DNA of 64,000 nucleotides from Bacteroides fragilis NCTC 9343 (lineage in GTDB: Bacteria; Bacteroidota; Bacteroidia; Bacteroidales; Bacteroidaceae), in contig NC_003228.3 in assembly GCF_000025985.1 (NCBI RefSeq), positions 1,426,001 through 1,490,000 on the forward strand, in the 5' to 3' direction. Within the stretch, counting starts at the first letter, position 1. Each line of letters opens with the position of its first letter. Shown piece after piece: positions 8,627 through 16,880 of the stretch. The notes below the pieces were generated by a model. It saw only the letters and a list, made by a program, of their open reading frames with translations, had not been told where the DNA came from and did not search any database. The translations under genes were made by a program, and so were the position numbers.

Positions 8627-8908
8627 ATGAAGATCTTTGGCGAAAAAGATGTACTTTTAATGACTGAATTAAAAATAGATACTATGAGTCAAAATGAAAC
8701 AACAAAATTGGACATTATTGTAGAAGTATTAGGTGAGAGAGAGCCGGAGATACGACGTTTGGTTATCTTGGACGACCGGTTAAGGATGTTTGCCGAATCT
8801 AACGATGAAAATGGTCCGGGCATACCTATCGAGTTGGTAGCGGAGTGGGCTATGCTGCTGAATAAATATTATTCGTTGGCATTGGAAAAACGGAATATGA
8901 TGAATTAA
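8627..8908 (+). CDS. Conserved hypothetical small protein
   Basis: The 93-residue acidic helical protein has no signal peptide. Two other in-frame ATG codons (8660 and 8684) could be the true start, and the family looks better conserved from about residue 20. It is divergent from the sigma operon and convergent with recA. The C-terminal part (IPIELVAEWAMLLNKYYSLALEK) looks like a packed helix pair. I do not recognise a function. Confidence 0.6.
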   Translation: MKIFGEKDVLLMTELKIDTMSQNETTKLDIIVEVLGEREPEIRRLVILDDRLRMFAESNDENGPGIPIELVAEWAMLLNKYYSLALEKRNMMN

Positions 8909-8919
8909 GATATATAATA

Positions 8920-8958
8920 AACGATCGGCGGTTGTCCGATAGAACACTGCCGATCGTT
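8920..8958. terminator. Bidirectional terminator between the 93-residue gene and recA
   Basis: AACGATCGGCGGT (8920-8932) pairs with ACTGCCGATCGTT (8946-8958), 13 bp with one wobble, between convergent genes. Confidence 0.8.
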
Positions 8959-8973
8959 GTTTATTGATTACAC

Positions 8974-10017
8974 TTACTTGTGCTCTTTCAACTTTTCAAA
9001 GATCAGTCCTTCCAGTTCTTCAGCAAGTTCTGGATTGTCGGCGATACATTGTTTTGCTGCATCGCGACCTTGGCCCAATTTTGTGTCGTTGTAGCTATAC
9101 CATGAACCGCTTTTCTTGATAATTCCCAAATCCGCTCCCAGGTCAATGATTTCTCCCGAATGTGATATGCCTTCACCAAACATAATATCGAATTCTGCCT
9201 TGCGGAAAGGAGGAGCTACCTTATTTTTCACAACTTTGACTTTCGTCTGCTTACCAATCACTTCTTCACCGTCTTTGATCTGCTGTGAACCGCGGATATC
9301 CAAACGTACGGAAGCATAGAATTTTAATGCATTACCACCGGTTGTTGTTTCCGGATTACCGAACATTACACCGATTTTCTCACGCAACTGGTTGATGAAG
9401 ATACAGGTTGTACGAGTCTTGCTTACAGCTGATGTTAACTTACGTAATGCCTGTGACATTAGGCGGGCTTGCAAGCCCACTTTGTTGTCACCCATATCCC
9501 CTTCAATTTCAGCTTTCGGAGTCAAGGCGGCTACAGAGTCCACTACGATGATGTCAATAGCTGAAGAGCGTATCAATTGTTCTGCAATTTCCAACGCCTG
9601 TTCTCCGTTATCGGGTTGCGAGATGAACAGGTTATCCACATCTACTCCCAGTTTAGCCGCATAGAAGCGGTCAAAAGCATGTTCCGCATCAATGAAAGCG
9701 GCAATTCCACCGGCTTTTTGTGCTTCTGCAATGGCGTGGATGGCCAGTGTCGTTTTACCGGATGATTCCGGACCATAAATTTCAATGATTCTTCCACGGG
9801 GATAACCGCCTACGCCTAATGCAGCATTCAGTGCTATCGAACCTGTTGGAATTACTTCTACTTGTTCTACCACTTCTTCACCCATTTTCATGATAGAACC
9901 TTTACCGAAGCTTTTCTCTATCTTGTCCATGGCAGCCTGTAAGGCTTTTAATTTTTCGCTTGATGCCATTTTATTATTATCTGTTTCAAAGTTTAATTCG
10001 TCTTCTTTCTTTGCCAT
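8974..10017 (-). CDS. recA: Recombinase RecA
   Basis: The 347-residue protein shows the whole RecA core: Walker [10 protein letters not shown] near residue 85, Walker [16 protein letters not shown] near 157, and the loop [22 protein letters not shown] near 207-228. It forms the presynaptic filament for homologous recombination and promotes LexA-type self-cleavage. It is the last gene of a compact minus-strand run, beginning 10 bases after bcp. Putting recA behind a peroxiredoxin may link it to oxidative damage. No LexA box was identified. Confidence 0.98.
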   Translation of the reverse strand: MAKKEDELNFETDNNKMASSEKLKALQAAMDKIEKSFGKGSIMKMGEEVVEQVEVIPTGSIALNAALGVGGYPRGRIIEIYGPESSGKTTLAIHAIAEAQKAGGIAAFIDAEHAFDRFYAAKLGVDVDNLFISQPDNGEQALEIAEQLIRSSAIDIIVVDSVAALTPKAEIEGDMGDNKVGLQARLMSQALRKLTSAVSKTRTTCIFINQLREKIGVMFGNPETTTGGNALKFYASVRLDIRGSQQIKDGEEVIGKQTKVKVVKNKVAPPFRKAEFDIMFGEGISHSGEIIDLGADLGIIKKSGSWYSYNDTKLGQGRDAAKQCIADNPELAEELEGLIFEKLKEHK

Positions 10018-10027
10018 AATGATCGAT

Positions 10028-10474
10028 TTATAAAATTTGTGAAGCGTGTTCTTTGGCCTTTACTTCTTTGGGTCCGATGATCCGTTCGATAACTCCCTCT
10101 TCATTGATAAGGAAAGTTGTACGTAAAGTACCCATATAAGCACGGCCATATAGCTTTTTTTCTCCCCATACTCCAAATTGCTCTACCAATTTTTTATCAG
10201 TATCGGCAATCAGGGTGAATGGCAGATTGTTTTTCTCAATAAATTTCTGGTGTGACTTTTCATTGTCTACACTTACACCGATCACTTCATATCCGGCTTT
10301 ACGTAGCTCTGCGTAATTATCCCGAAGGCTACAAGCTTGGGCCGTACAGCCGGAAGTGTTATCTTTAGGGTAGAAATAAAGGACGATTTTTCTTCCTTTA
10401 TAGTTGTTGAGGCGTACCTCTTCACCCTTTTCATTGATACCCAGCAGTTCTGGGGCTTTATCTCCTACATTCAT
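10028..10474 (-). CDS. bcp: Thioredoxin-dependent thiol peroxidase (bacterioferritin comigratory protein)
   Basis: I use the ATG at 10474 ([12 protein letters not shown]), 148 residues. The TTG 18 bases upstream is really part of the ribosome-binding sequence (TTGGAAGAA). It is a peroxiredoxin of the BCP/PrxQ class, with peroxidatic cysteine in [13 protein letters not shown] and the paired cysteine five residues on. It reduces hydroperoxides in the cytosol using thioredoxin. It sits 10 bases upstream of recA. Confidence 0.95.
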   Translation of the reverse strand: MNVGDKAPELLGINEKGEEVRLNNYKGRKIVLYFYPKDNTSGCTAQACSLRDNYAELRKAGYEVIGVSVDNEKSHQKFIEKNNLPFTLIADTDKKLVEQFGVWGEKKLYGRAYMGTLRTTFLINEEGVIERIIGPKEVKAKEHASQIL

Positions 10475-10556
10475 TTTTGATGATTCTTCCAATAATAAAT
10501 ATGCCGATTGACTTACTTAGGGTTAGGCATAGCCAATAGGCATATTGTTATGTTGA

Positions 10557-11750
10557 TTACAGTTCCAAATTTCCATCGAATACTTCGTGCCAAGGCAAGC
10601 CTTGTTTATTCAATTGTTCCATAAACGGATCCGGATTAAACTCTTCCACGTTGTTTACACCCGGACGTTTCCATTCGCCTTTAAAGAACATCATGGCACC
10701 GATCATAGCCGGTACGCCTGTGGTATAACTTACTCCTTGCATACCTGTTTCTTTATATGCCTCTTCGTGACTACAGTTATTATATACATAGTAAGTGCGT
10801 TCTTTGCCATCTTTCAGACCACGAATGCGGCAACCGATAGAAGTTTCACCTTCGTAATTTTCACCCAAATCCTGAGGATTAGGTAACACGGCTTTCAGGA
10901 ATTGCAGCGGAACGATCTTTTGTCCATTGTAATCTATTTCGTCAATACGCGCCATTCCGATATTCTGAATCACACGCAAATGAGTCAGATATTCCTGACC
11001 GAATGTCATCCAGAAACGTGCTCGTTTGATGGTCGGGAAGTTTTTGACTAATGATTCCAATTCTTCGTGATACAACAGATATGAATCACGGGGACCGATG
11101 TTTGGATATGTCAGATCTTTATGAATTTCCAGTGGACCTGTGGTCACCCATTGGCCATTTTCATAATAACGTCCGTTCTGGGTGATCTCGCGGATATTGA
11201 TTTCCGGATTGAAGTTTGTTGCAAAAGCTTTATGATGATTTCCGGCATTGCAGTCTACTATATCCAGATATTGAATCTCATCAAAATAATGTTTGGCGGC
11301 ATATGCCGTATAAATACCACTTACTCCCGGATCGAATCCACAACCTAAAATGGCGGTGAGGCCGGCTTCTTTGAAACGTTCATGATAGGCCCATTGCCAA
11401 CTGTACTCAAAGTGAGCTTCATCTTTAGGCTCATAATTAGCGGTATCCAGGTAGTTGACTCCTGCTTTCAGGCAGGCTTCCATGATGGTCAGGTCCTGAT
11501 AAGGCAATGCAACGTTAATGACCATTTCCGGTTTAAAATCGTTGAAGAGTGCTACCAGTTCGTCCACATTATCAGCATCCACTTGGGCTGTTTTTATGTT
11601 GGGATTGCCGATGGCTTTCACGATGTCGTCACATTTTGACTTCGTGCGGCTGGCGATCATGATATCAGTAAATACATCGGCATTTTGTGCCACTTTGTGT
11701 GCTACAACGGTACCTACACCGCCTGCACCGATAATAAGAACTCTACCCAT
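10557..11750 (-). CDS. Carboxynorspermidine dehydrogenase (saccharopine dehydrogenase family)
   Basis: The 397-residue protein opens with a Rossmann NADP-binding motif (VLIIGAGGVGTVVAHK) and follows the saccharopine dehydrogenase-like fold throughout (GCGFDPGVSGIY near residue 136). In Bacteroidetes this group makes carboxynorspermidine or carboxyspermidine by reductive condensation of aspartate semialdehyde with a diamine, the alternative route to spermidine. The decarboxylase partner is not in this window. It lies 82 bases upstream of bcp on the same strand and may share its transcript. Confidence 0.88.
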   Translation of the reverse strand: MGRVLIIGAGGVGTVVAHKVAQNADVFTDIMIASRTKSKCDDIVKAIGNPNIKTAQVDADNVDELVALFNDFKPEMVINVALPYQDLTIMEACLKAGVNYLDTANYEPKDEAHFEYSWQWAYHERFKEAGLTAILGCGFDPGVSGIYTAYAAKHYFDEIQYLDIVDCNAGNHHKAFATNFNPEINIREITQNGRYYENGQWVTTGPLEIHKDLTYPNIGPRDSYLLYHEELESLVKNFPTIKRARFWMTFGQEYLTHLRVIQNIGMARIDEIDYNGQKIVPLQFLKAVLPNPQDLGENYEGETSIGCRIRGLKDGKERTYYVYNNCSHEEAYKETGMQGVSYTTGVPAMIGAMMFFKGEWKRPGVNNVEEFNPDPFMEQLNKQGLPWHEVFDGNLEL

Positions 11751-11844
11751 TTCTTTAATTAAGAATTTTAAATTAAGAATTTAAGAATTGTTGATGGAAC
11801 AAATATACGGCATTATTTCAGAATATTCGACGATTTAAGTTTCT

Positions 11845-13095
11845 TTATTTAGCCCGGAGCAAGATGCCATTTTCAAATTCCAATATCTTTCCTCTATATA
11901 ACCAGGTTTCAAAGCGGGTGTCTGTCCGAACTCTGATTTCTATCGGTTCTCCTATTGCTAATTTGCATTCTTCGGTTGTCATGCCCGGTTTTACTTCTCC
12001 TTTGGCAAGCATAAGCCAGTTGGATTCACTAATGTTTGGATATTTCTTTCGTATGTCGGAGAATCCGAAAAGGTCCTCTATGAAATCTTCATTTTTAAGG
12101 ATCGGATCATATTTCAAATCTACTTTGACTTGATATGTGTTTCCTTGAATATCTGTCAGAAGGAGTGTAGCTGATGTTCCTGCCTTTTCAGGTTGTACAT
12201 CTTTGATATGTAATGGGGTATAACGTAATAACTCTGTTTGCTTGACCCGAATTGTCTTTTGAGGATAAACAGACTGTCCGATGTATTTGGACTGGATAGA
12301 CTCTCTGGTTTTGACATCCGGATTGGTGAAAGAAAATGCATTTGGAAAATAGTTTATTCTTTTCTCCGCTTGAAAATCTGCAGGTTCCATACCGGAGTTG
12401 GTCCTGGACATGGCTACATCAATATAATAAGAAACTCCCTTGCGGTCAATAAAAGTGATTTTTACCGGGAAGGACTTGTTACCGACATCTATTGTTGTAA
12501 TTTTGACAGGTTCACCTTTCGCGATATTGACTTCTCTATATTCTGAATAGCTGTTGGCATCGTCTGTTTTTGCTATGGTAGTACGCGTATAGAGCGTTTT
12601 CCCAATTAATAATTCCTTGGCCTTGTTTACATCTTGCAGATAGACGAGGGCAGGGATGCTGGCATACGGATTTTGATCACACAAATCGTTCAGTTTGACA
12701 TCTTTCATCTCATAATAGTATTTATGATCTTCACACTGGAATATGAATCGGGAAGTATAAATCTTGCCGATATACGTTTCATGTACAGTTTCTTCCGAAC
12801 CGGTATATTCCAGCGTTTTACTTTTGAGCAAATCGTTGTCGACTTCTTTCCCATCTTCATATTTGCATAATATGGGGACGAATTCATCACTACTATCGGG
12901 GATGAACATAAACTTCATTCCGGGTGTCCATTTACATAACTGCTTTAAGGGGAAATGTGTTGTTATGAAATCCGTTTCTTCATCGGGTGATAGGGAGCCG
13001 GGGGAGGAGGAACTTGCAAAATGGCTGTTTTGTGCAAGTAATGTTCTGGTGGCTATCAAAAGAAGGAGTAATAAGGTTCTGAGGCGTCTTTTCAT
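11845..13095 (-). CDS. Secreted protein of unknown function with a BamE/SmpA-like C-terminal segment
   Basis: The 416-residue protein has a signal peptide (LLLLLLIATRTLLAQ) and no other membrane segment. The body contains repeated beta-rich units of about 100 residues, with recurring IGK/IGQ-Y-L-T stretches such as YIGKIYTSRF, LIGKTLYTRT and YIGQSVYPQKT. The final 55 residues (VKPGMTTEECKLAIGEP, then TWLYRGKILEFENGIL) resemble the SmpA/OmlA fold, a small outer-membrane assembly module. It is a single gene, divergent from the META-domain gene. I do not recognise the whole protein. Confidence 0.75.
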   Translation of the reverse strand: MKRRLRTLLLLLLIATRTLLAQNSHFASSSSPGSLSPDEETDFITTHFPLKQLCKWTPGMKFMFIPDSSDEFVPILCKYEDGKEVDNDLLKSKTLEYTGSEETVHETYIGKIYTSRFIFQCEDHKYYYEMKDVKLNDLCDQNPYASIPALVYLQDVNKAKELLIGKTLYTRTTIAKTDDANSYSEYREVNIAKGEPVKITTIDVGNKSFPVKITFIDRKGVSYYIDVAMSRTNSGMEPADFQAEKRINYFPNAFSFTNPDVKTRESIQSKYIGQSVYPQKTIRVKQTELLRYTPLHIKDVQPEKAGTSATLLLTDIQGNTYQVKVDLKYDPILKNEDFIEDLFGFSDIRKKYPNISESNWLMLAKGEVKPGMTTEECKLAIGEPIEIRVRTDTRFETWLYRGKILEFENGILLRAK

Positions 13096-13182
13096 GATTA
13101 TATTTTGTTAAATTGAACTATTCGTTTGTTTGTTCTGTTTATCTTAATTCGGCAAATGTATCAACTTTATGTTATTTTTTTA

Positions 13183-13190
13183 TATATTTG
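13183..13190 (+). promoter_or_regulatory. -7 box of the META-domain lipoprotein gene
   Basis: TATATTTG matches TAnnTTTG and lies 24 bases before the start codon. No convincing TTG -33 element was seen at the usual distance. Confidence 0.5.
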
Positions 13191-13213
13191 CGCCGATATT
13201 TAACTTAAACAGT

Positions 13214-14011
13214 ATGACAATGAAAAAAGTATTACTTTCAATTTGTATGGTGAGTGCAGTATTCGCTATGTCATCTTGCGGTTCGACAAAAGAAGCCGCT
13301 TCTTTATCATCTTTAAATGGTGAATGGAATATCATTGAAGTGAATGGCTCAGCCATTGTGCCGGCAGAAAATCAGGAATTGCCGTTTATTGGTTTTGATA
13401 CAGCTACGGGTAAAGTATATGGTAATAGTGGTTGTAACCGTATGATGGGATCTATAGATCTCAATTCAAAACCCGGTACTATCGATATGAGCCGATTGGG
13501 GAGTACCCGTATGGCTTGTCCGGATATGACGACAGAACAAAATGTGCTGAATGCATTGGGACAGGTGAAGAGTTATAAAAAACTGGGTAAACATAATATG
13601 GCTCTTTGCAACGCTTCCAATCGTCCGGTAGTCGTTCTTCAGAAGAAAGCTTCGGATGTAAAGTTGTCTGCTTTGAATGGTGAATGGAAAATCGAAGAAG
13701 TGAATGGAGAAGCTATCCCTTCGGGTATGGAAAAACAACCGTTTATCAATTTTGACGTGAGGAAGAAGTCCATTCATGGCAATGCGGGATGTAATTTGAT
13801 TAATGGAGGATTTGAAACAGATAAGGAGAATCCCCGTTCCATTTCTTTCCCTAATGTTATTTCTACTATGATGGCTTGTCCTGATATGGAAGTGGAAGGC
13901 AAAGTGATGAAAGCTATCAACGAGGTGAAGTCATTCGATGTGTTATCCGGAGGAGGTATCGGATTTTATAGTGCAGACGGAACACTGGTAATGGTACTTG
14001 TGAAAAAATAA
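13214..14011 (+). CDS. Lipoprotein with two tandem META domains (HslJ-like)
   Basis: I start at ATG 13214 (MTMKKVLLSICMVSAVF) because the longer frame adds a non-signal leader containing the promoter; ATG 13220 is equally possible. The product has about 265 residues, with a lipobox ending in SSC near residue 24. Two META domains follow at about 36-140 and 150-262, each with the LNGEW-I-EVNG opening and a GNxGCN motif (VYGNSGCNRM, IHGNAGCNLI). META proteins such as E. coli HslJ are heat-inducible envelope proteins. The two units are similar enough to be an internal duplication. The gene ends at a very strong hairpin. Confidence 0.9.
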   Translation: MTMKKVLLSICMVSAVFAMSSCGSTKEAASLSSLNGEWNIIEVNGSAIVPAENQELPFIGFDTATGKVYGNSGCNRMMGSIDLNSKPGTIDMSRLGSTRMACPDMTTEQNVLNALGQVKSYKKLGKHNMALCNASNRPVVVLQKKASDVKLSALNGEWKIEEVNGEAIPSGMEKQPFINFDVRKKSIHGNAGCNLINGGFETDKENPRSISFPNVISTMMACPDMEVEGKVMKAINEVKSFDVLSGGGIGFYSADGTLVMVLVKK

Positions 14012-14050
14012 AAAAACGCTTGATGGAGGGACCTGCTCTCTTATTAGTGA

Positions 14051-14104
14051 TATATTCAAACGCAAAGGGGATGCTTACAAGCATCCCCTTTGCGTTTGAA
14101 TATA
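14051..14104. terminator. 24-bp perfect hairpin after the META lipoprotein gene
   Basis: Arms at 14051-14074 and 14081-14104 are perfectly complementary with a 6-base loop. It lies between the convergent META and ABC permease genes. Confidence 0.85.
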
Positions 14105-14207
14105 GTAGGCTGATGCAGAAAGTATCTTTGTAAATGGAATACTAGACAGTCACATTAGTTCATTAAGTAGTCTTGTACTCCAGTGAAAATAGTCTATTCG
14201 TGTACTT

Positions 14208-15212
14208 CTATTTATTGATATATGAATTCCGTAGTATGATCCATACGATAATAGGGGATCCAAACAAGGCAGTAACCGCGTTGATAGGTAGGGTACCTTG
14301 CATTCCGGGTAGTTGGGAAATTAAATCGCAGACTAACAGTGTGATGGCACCACAGAGCATGGAGGCTGGAAGAATGATGCGGTGGTTGGGGCTGCCGAAT
14401 AAGCCACGGGCTACGTGAGGCATCGTGATGCCGATAAAGGCTATGGGACCGGTAAAAGCAGTGGAGGTTCCTGCCAGGAGTGCTGTAGCCAGGATAATCC
14501 AAAGCCGCAGCCGAGGAACGGAGACCCCTAATCCGTTGGCGTAGTTTTTTCCCAGCAGCAAGATGTTGAGTTGTTTTTGTAATAGTAATGCAGTCAGAAT
14601 TCCACAGGCAATGACAGGTGCCATCACGCTCATCTGTTCCCAGCCTACTGAAGAAAGACTTCCAAAGGTCCAGGTGATGAATAGTTTCAGGGTATCCGGA
14701 TTACTCATACTTTGCAGGATACTCACGATGGCACCGGCAAAGTTACCAAACATCATACCTATAATCAGTAACGAGATGGTTTGAGGAATTTTGATAGAGA
14801 CAATAATAACCAATAATAAAACCCCTATAGCTCCAATAATAGCAGCAGTCACTTGTCCCCAACCTGTAATGAGCCACAACGGAAGAGAAGAGGTGCCGAG
14901 AATCAGTAAGGCTACTCCTAAGCTGGCACCGGAAGTTACTCCCAACACATCGGGACCAGCCAGTGGGTTGTGAAACAGAGTTTGCATTAACACTCCGGCA
15001 ACGGAGAGTGAGGCTCCTGCCAAAATGGCTGTCAGTGCTTTAGGGAGTCGGTGGTTCAAGATGATTTCCCGGTAGATAAGGTTATCGTTGCTACCGATAA
15101 AAGTATTCCATACGTCACGTATAGACAAGCTAACGCTTCCGATGGCGATATCTGCCAGAAAGGCCAAAACTAACAATCCTATTAATAGTAAAAACAGTCG
15201 GTAGTGTTTCAT
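14208..15212 (-). CDS. FecCD/BtuC-type ABC transporter permease
   Basis: The 334-residue integral membrane protein has about ten helices and the FecCD signature (HRLPKALTAILAGASLSVAGVLMQ, then NPLAGPDVLGVTSGA, and ATALLAGTSTAFTGPIAFIG-PH near the C-terminus). It forms the inner-membrane channel for cobalamin, haem or siderophore import. Its start overlaps the stop of the binding-protein gene by 4 bases (ATGA), so the two are coupled. No ATPase gene follows. The next 196 bases contain only a terminator hairpin, so the FecE/BtuD partner must be elsewhere. Confidence 0.94.
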   Translation of the reverse strand: MKHYRLFLLLIGLLVLAFLADIAIGSVSLSIRDVWNTFIGSNDNLIYREIILNHRLPKALTAILAGASLSVAGVLMQTLFHNPLAGPDVLGVTSGASLGVALLILGTSSLPLWLITGWGQVTAAIIGAIGVLLLVIIVSIKIPQTISLLIIGMMFGNFAGAIVSILQSMSNPDTLKLFITWTFGSLSSVGWEQMSVMAPVIACGILTALLLQKQLNILLLGKNYANGLGVSVPRLRLWIILATALLAGTSTAFTGPIAFIGITMPHVARGLFGSPNHRIILPASMLCGAITLLVCDLISQLPGMQGTLPINAVTALFGSPIIVWIILRNSYINK

Positions 15213-16351
15213 TTACTCTTTAATTTATCCATGTAGGTCAATTCGTACTCTGGTAATAGGCTCGGATGAATGATTTTAATCATATCATTCAATAACAGAT
15301 CCGGGCGGGCTACTCCACTTTCCCAATAATCGTTTCCTCCGGTAATGTTTGTCCGTTTGTTTATATGATATACATTACCATTTTTATAGGATTTAAATAG
15401 TTTGTATTTGGGATCCATCTTTCCCAAATCTTCGAGTGTGTTGGCTTGTACACCTACCCAGATATCAGCTTGGTTGAAGTGTATCAAAGCTTCTTCGATA
15501 CTACTGGATATACTTCCGGAAACTGTGGTGTCATTGGCATAATAGTAGTTGGCACCTGCATCGCGAAAGAGTTGCGCATTGTAGCTTCTTCCACTTGGCA
15601 TGGACCAAGTTCCCCTATAATCTTGTCCGGAAAGAATGGAAGGAGCGTATGATAATTTTTCAGCCTTCTTTTTGATTTCATTGTATTGTTCTGCTATCTG
15701 ACTAAAGATACTGTCAGCAAGCTTTTCTTTATCGAAAAAAGCTCCTATGAACTTAATCCACTCTGCACGTCCCAAGATGGACTTCTCCTGCCATTCGATA
15801 TTATACAAAATGGGTAATCCTGTTTGTTTCATACGCCGGCTGTTTTCATCCTCGGCATTGTAGGCAGAAGTCATTACGGCCTGCGGATGTAGTAGAAGTA
15901 GGTTTTCTATGTCCAGATTGAAAGCGTCACCTAAATCCTTTATTGTTCCATCTTTTACACCTTGAAGGATAGTAGGGTTATAAATGTAATTTGAGTTGCA
16001 GACTCCCGTGACTTTGTCCAATTCTCCAAGAAGTTCGAGGAATCCCAGATGAGTGGCTGAGTTGGTCATTATACTCTTTAGAGGAATTACTACTTTTAGT
16101 CCGTCAGTAGGAACTGCCTGGCCTTCGTTTTTCACCAGATAGTAGGTATCATAAATTTCTCCTGGTTTCCAGGGATTGTATACTGTAATTGTGGTGTATC
16201 CGGAGGAATGTGTTATACCAAATCCTTGGGCGTATGAAAGTGGCACGGAAGTCCCGTTTTCGGTGTTGGAAACTACTTTCTGCTTATCTTGGCAAGCGGT
16301 TAGCAGAAGTGAGATTAATGCGAAAAGGACAAAAGAAAATCGGGTCATCAT
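15209..16351 (-). CDS. Periplasmic substrate-binding lipoprotein, BtuF/FecB type
   Basis: I choose the ATG at 16351 (MMTRFSFVLFALISLLLTAC), which gives 380 residues and a lipoprotein signal with lipobox LLTAC. The class III binding-protein fold has two lobes joined by a long helix (about residues 200-235), with conserved TSAYNAEDEN and DIWVGVQ segments. It delivers cobalamin, haem or an iron chelate to the coupled permease. A TAnnTTTG-type box (minus strand TATTTTTG, 16384-16377) could drive it. A second, perfect promoter lies within the invertible segment at 16491-16521 and faces this gene. Confidence 0.9.
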   Translation of the reverse strand: MMTRFSFVLFALISLLLTACQDKQKVVSNTENGTSVPLSYAQGFGITHSSGYTTITVYNPWKPGEIYDTYYLVKNEGQAVPTDGLKVVIPLKSIMTNSATHLGFLELLGELDKVTGVCNSNYIYNPTILQGVKDGTIKDLGDAFNLDIENLLLLHPQAVMTSAYNAEDENSRRMKQTGLPILYNIEWQEKSILGRAEWIKFIGAFFDKEKLADSIFSQIAEQYNEIKKKAEKLSYAPSILSGQDYRGTWSMPSGRSYNAQLFRDAGANYYYANDTTVSGSISSSIEEALIHFNQADIWVGVQANTLEDLGKMDPKYKLFKSYKNGNVYHINKRTNITGGNDYWESGVARPDLLLNDMIKIIHPSLLPEYELTYMDKLKSK

Positions 16352-16376
16352 ATCTGAATTTTGAATAGTCGTGGCG

Positions 16377-16384
16377 CAAAAATA
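16377..16384 (-). promoter_or_regulatory. -7 box proximal to the BtuF-like gene
   Basis: The minus strand reads TATTTTTG, matching TAnnTTTG, 26 bases before the start. No -33 TTTG was found at the usual spacing. Confidence 0.4.
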
Positions 16385-16460
16385 CAAGATTATTCCGGAT
16401 TATAAGTCTGCTAAGTTGGGAAAATGCTATCAAATCGGGGATGAAAGAAAGTAAGTGGAA

Positions 16461-16482
16461 TGTGTTTTTAGACGTACGTTTA
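16461..16482 (+). repeat. Left inverted repeat of a putative invertible promoter segment
   Basis: The repeat contains AGACGTACGT, matching ARACGTWCGT. Its 22 bases match the reverse complement of 16670-16691 at 21 positions. Confidence 0.7.
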
Positions 16483-16490
16483 TTTGTTCA

Positions 16491-16521
16491 CAAAGATAGG
16501 GCTAATATTTAAATATACAAA
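16491..16521 (-). promoter_or_regulatory. Promoter inside the invertible segment, pointing away from the export genes (OFF)
   Basis: On the minus strand TTTG (16521-16518), 19 bases, then TATCTTTG (16498-16491) form a perfect Bacteroides -33/-7 promoter. It reads towards the BtuF-like gene. Inversion about the flanking repeats would move the -7 box to 16654-16661 on the plus strand, facing the genes at 16758-19575. Confidence 0.75.
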
Positions 16522-16659
16522 GTGTTTAATAAAAAGACTTGTTTTTTACTTCTATTTTAATTGAAATAACCTCATTTTCAAATAGGTGATAGTTGTTAGG
16601 GTTTATATTTTCTCTTTTCATTTTTATGTATCCTTTTTCGTAATAAATCACTCGTTTTT

Positions 16660-16693
16660 GATGTGTTTTTAAACGTACGTTTAAAAACACATC
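16660..16693 (+). repeat. Right inverted repeat; 34-base perfect palindrome with ARACGTWCGT core
   Basis: The 17-base halves (16660-16676 and 16677-16693) are exact reverse complements centred on ACGTACGT. The part at 16670-16691 pairs with the left repeat as an inverted copy. Because this copy is itself palindromic, it is also a near-direct repeat of the left one. Confidence 0.75.
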
Positions 16694-16757
16694 TTTTGGA
16701 CTATAATGTGCTGATAATAAGAATGTTTTATTGAGAATTTATAAATAGTTAACTGCT

Positions 16758-16871
16758 ATGGTTTTATTAGGATGTATTCTTGGAAGTGTGATATTGGGAC
16801 TACTCGCTTGTCTGATATGGATACTTTATGATTTTCGGAGATTTAAGAAGAAAAATAATTTTATAGAATGA
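16758..16871 (+). CDS. 37-residue single-pass membrane peptide
   Basis: This short frame runs from ATG 16758 to TGA 16871. Residues 2-24 are a continuous hydrophobic helix (VLLGCILGSVILGLLACLIW) with glycine and two cysteines. A basic tail follows (RRFKKK), then NNFIE, which predicts an N-out, C-in topology. It ends 9 bases before the export gene and is the first frame after the invertible promoter, so it should be co-transcribed when the promoter is ON. Nothing like a Shine-Dalgarno is seen, which is normal for this phylum. Function is unknown; a small partner of the export apparatus is a guess. Confidence 0.55.
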   Translation: MVLLGCILGSVILGLLACLIWILYDFRRFKKKNNFIE

Positions 16872-16880
16872 GTTAGAAAG

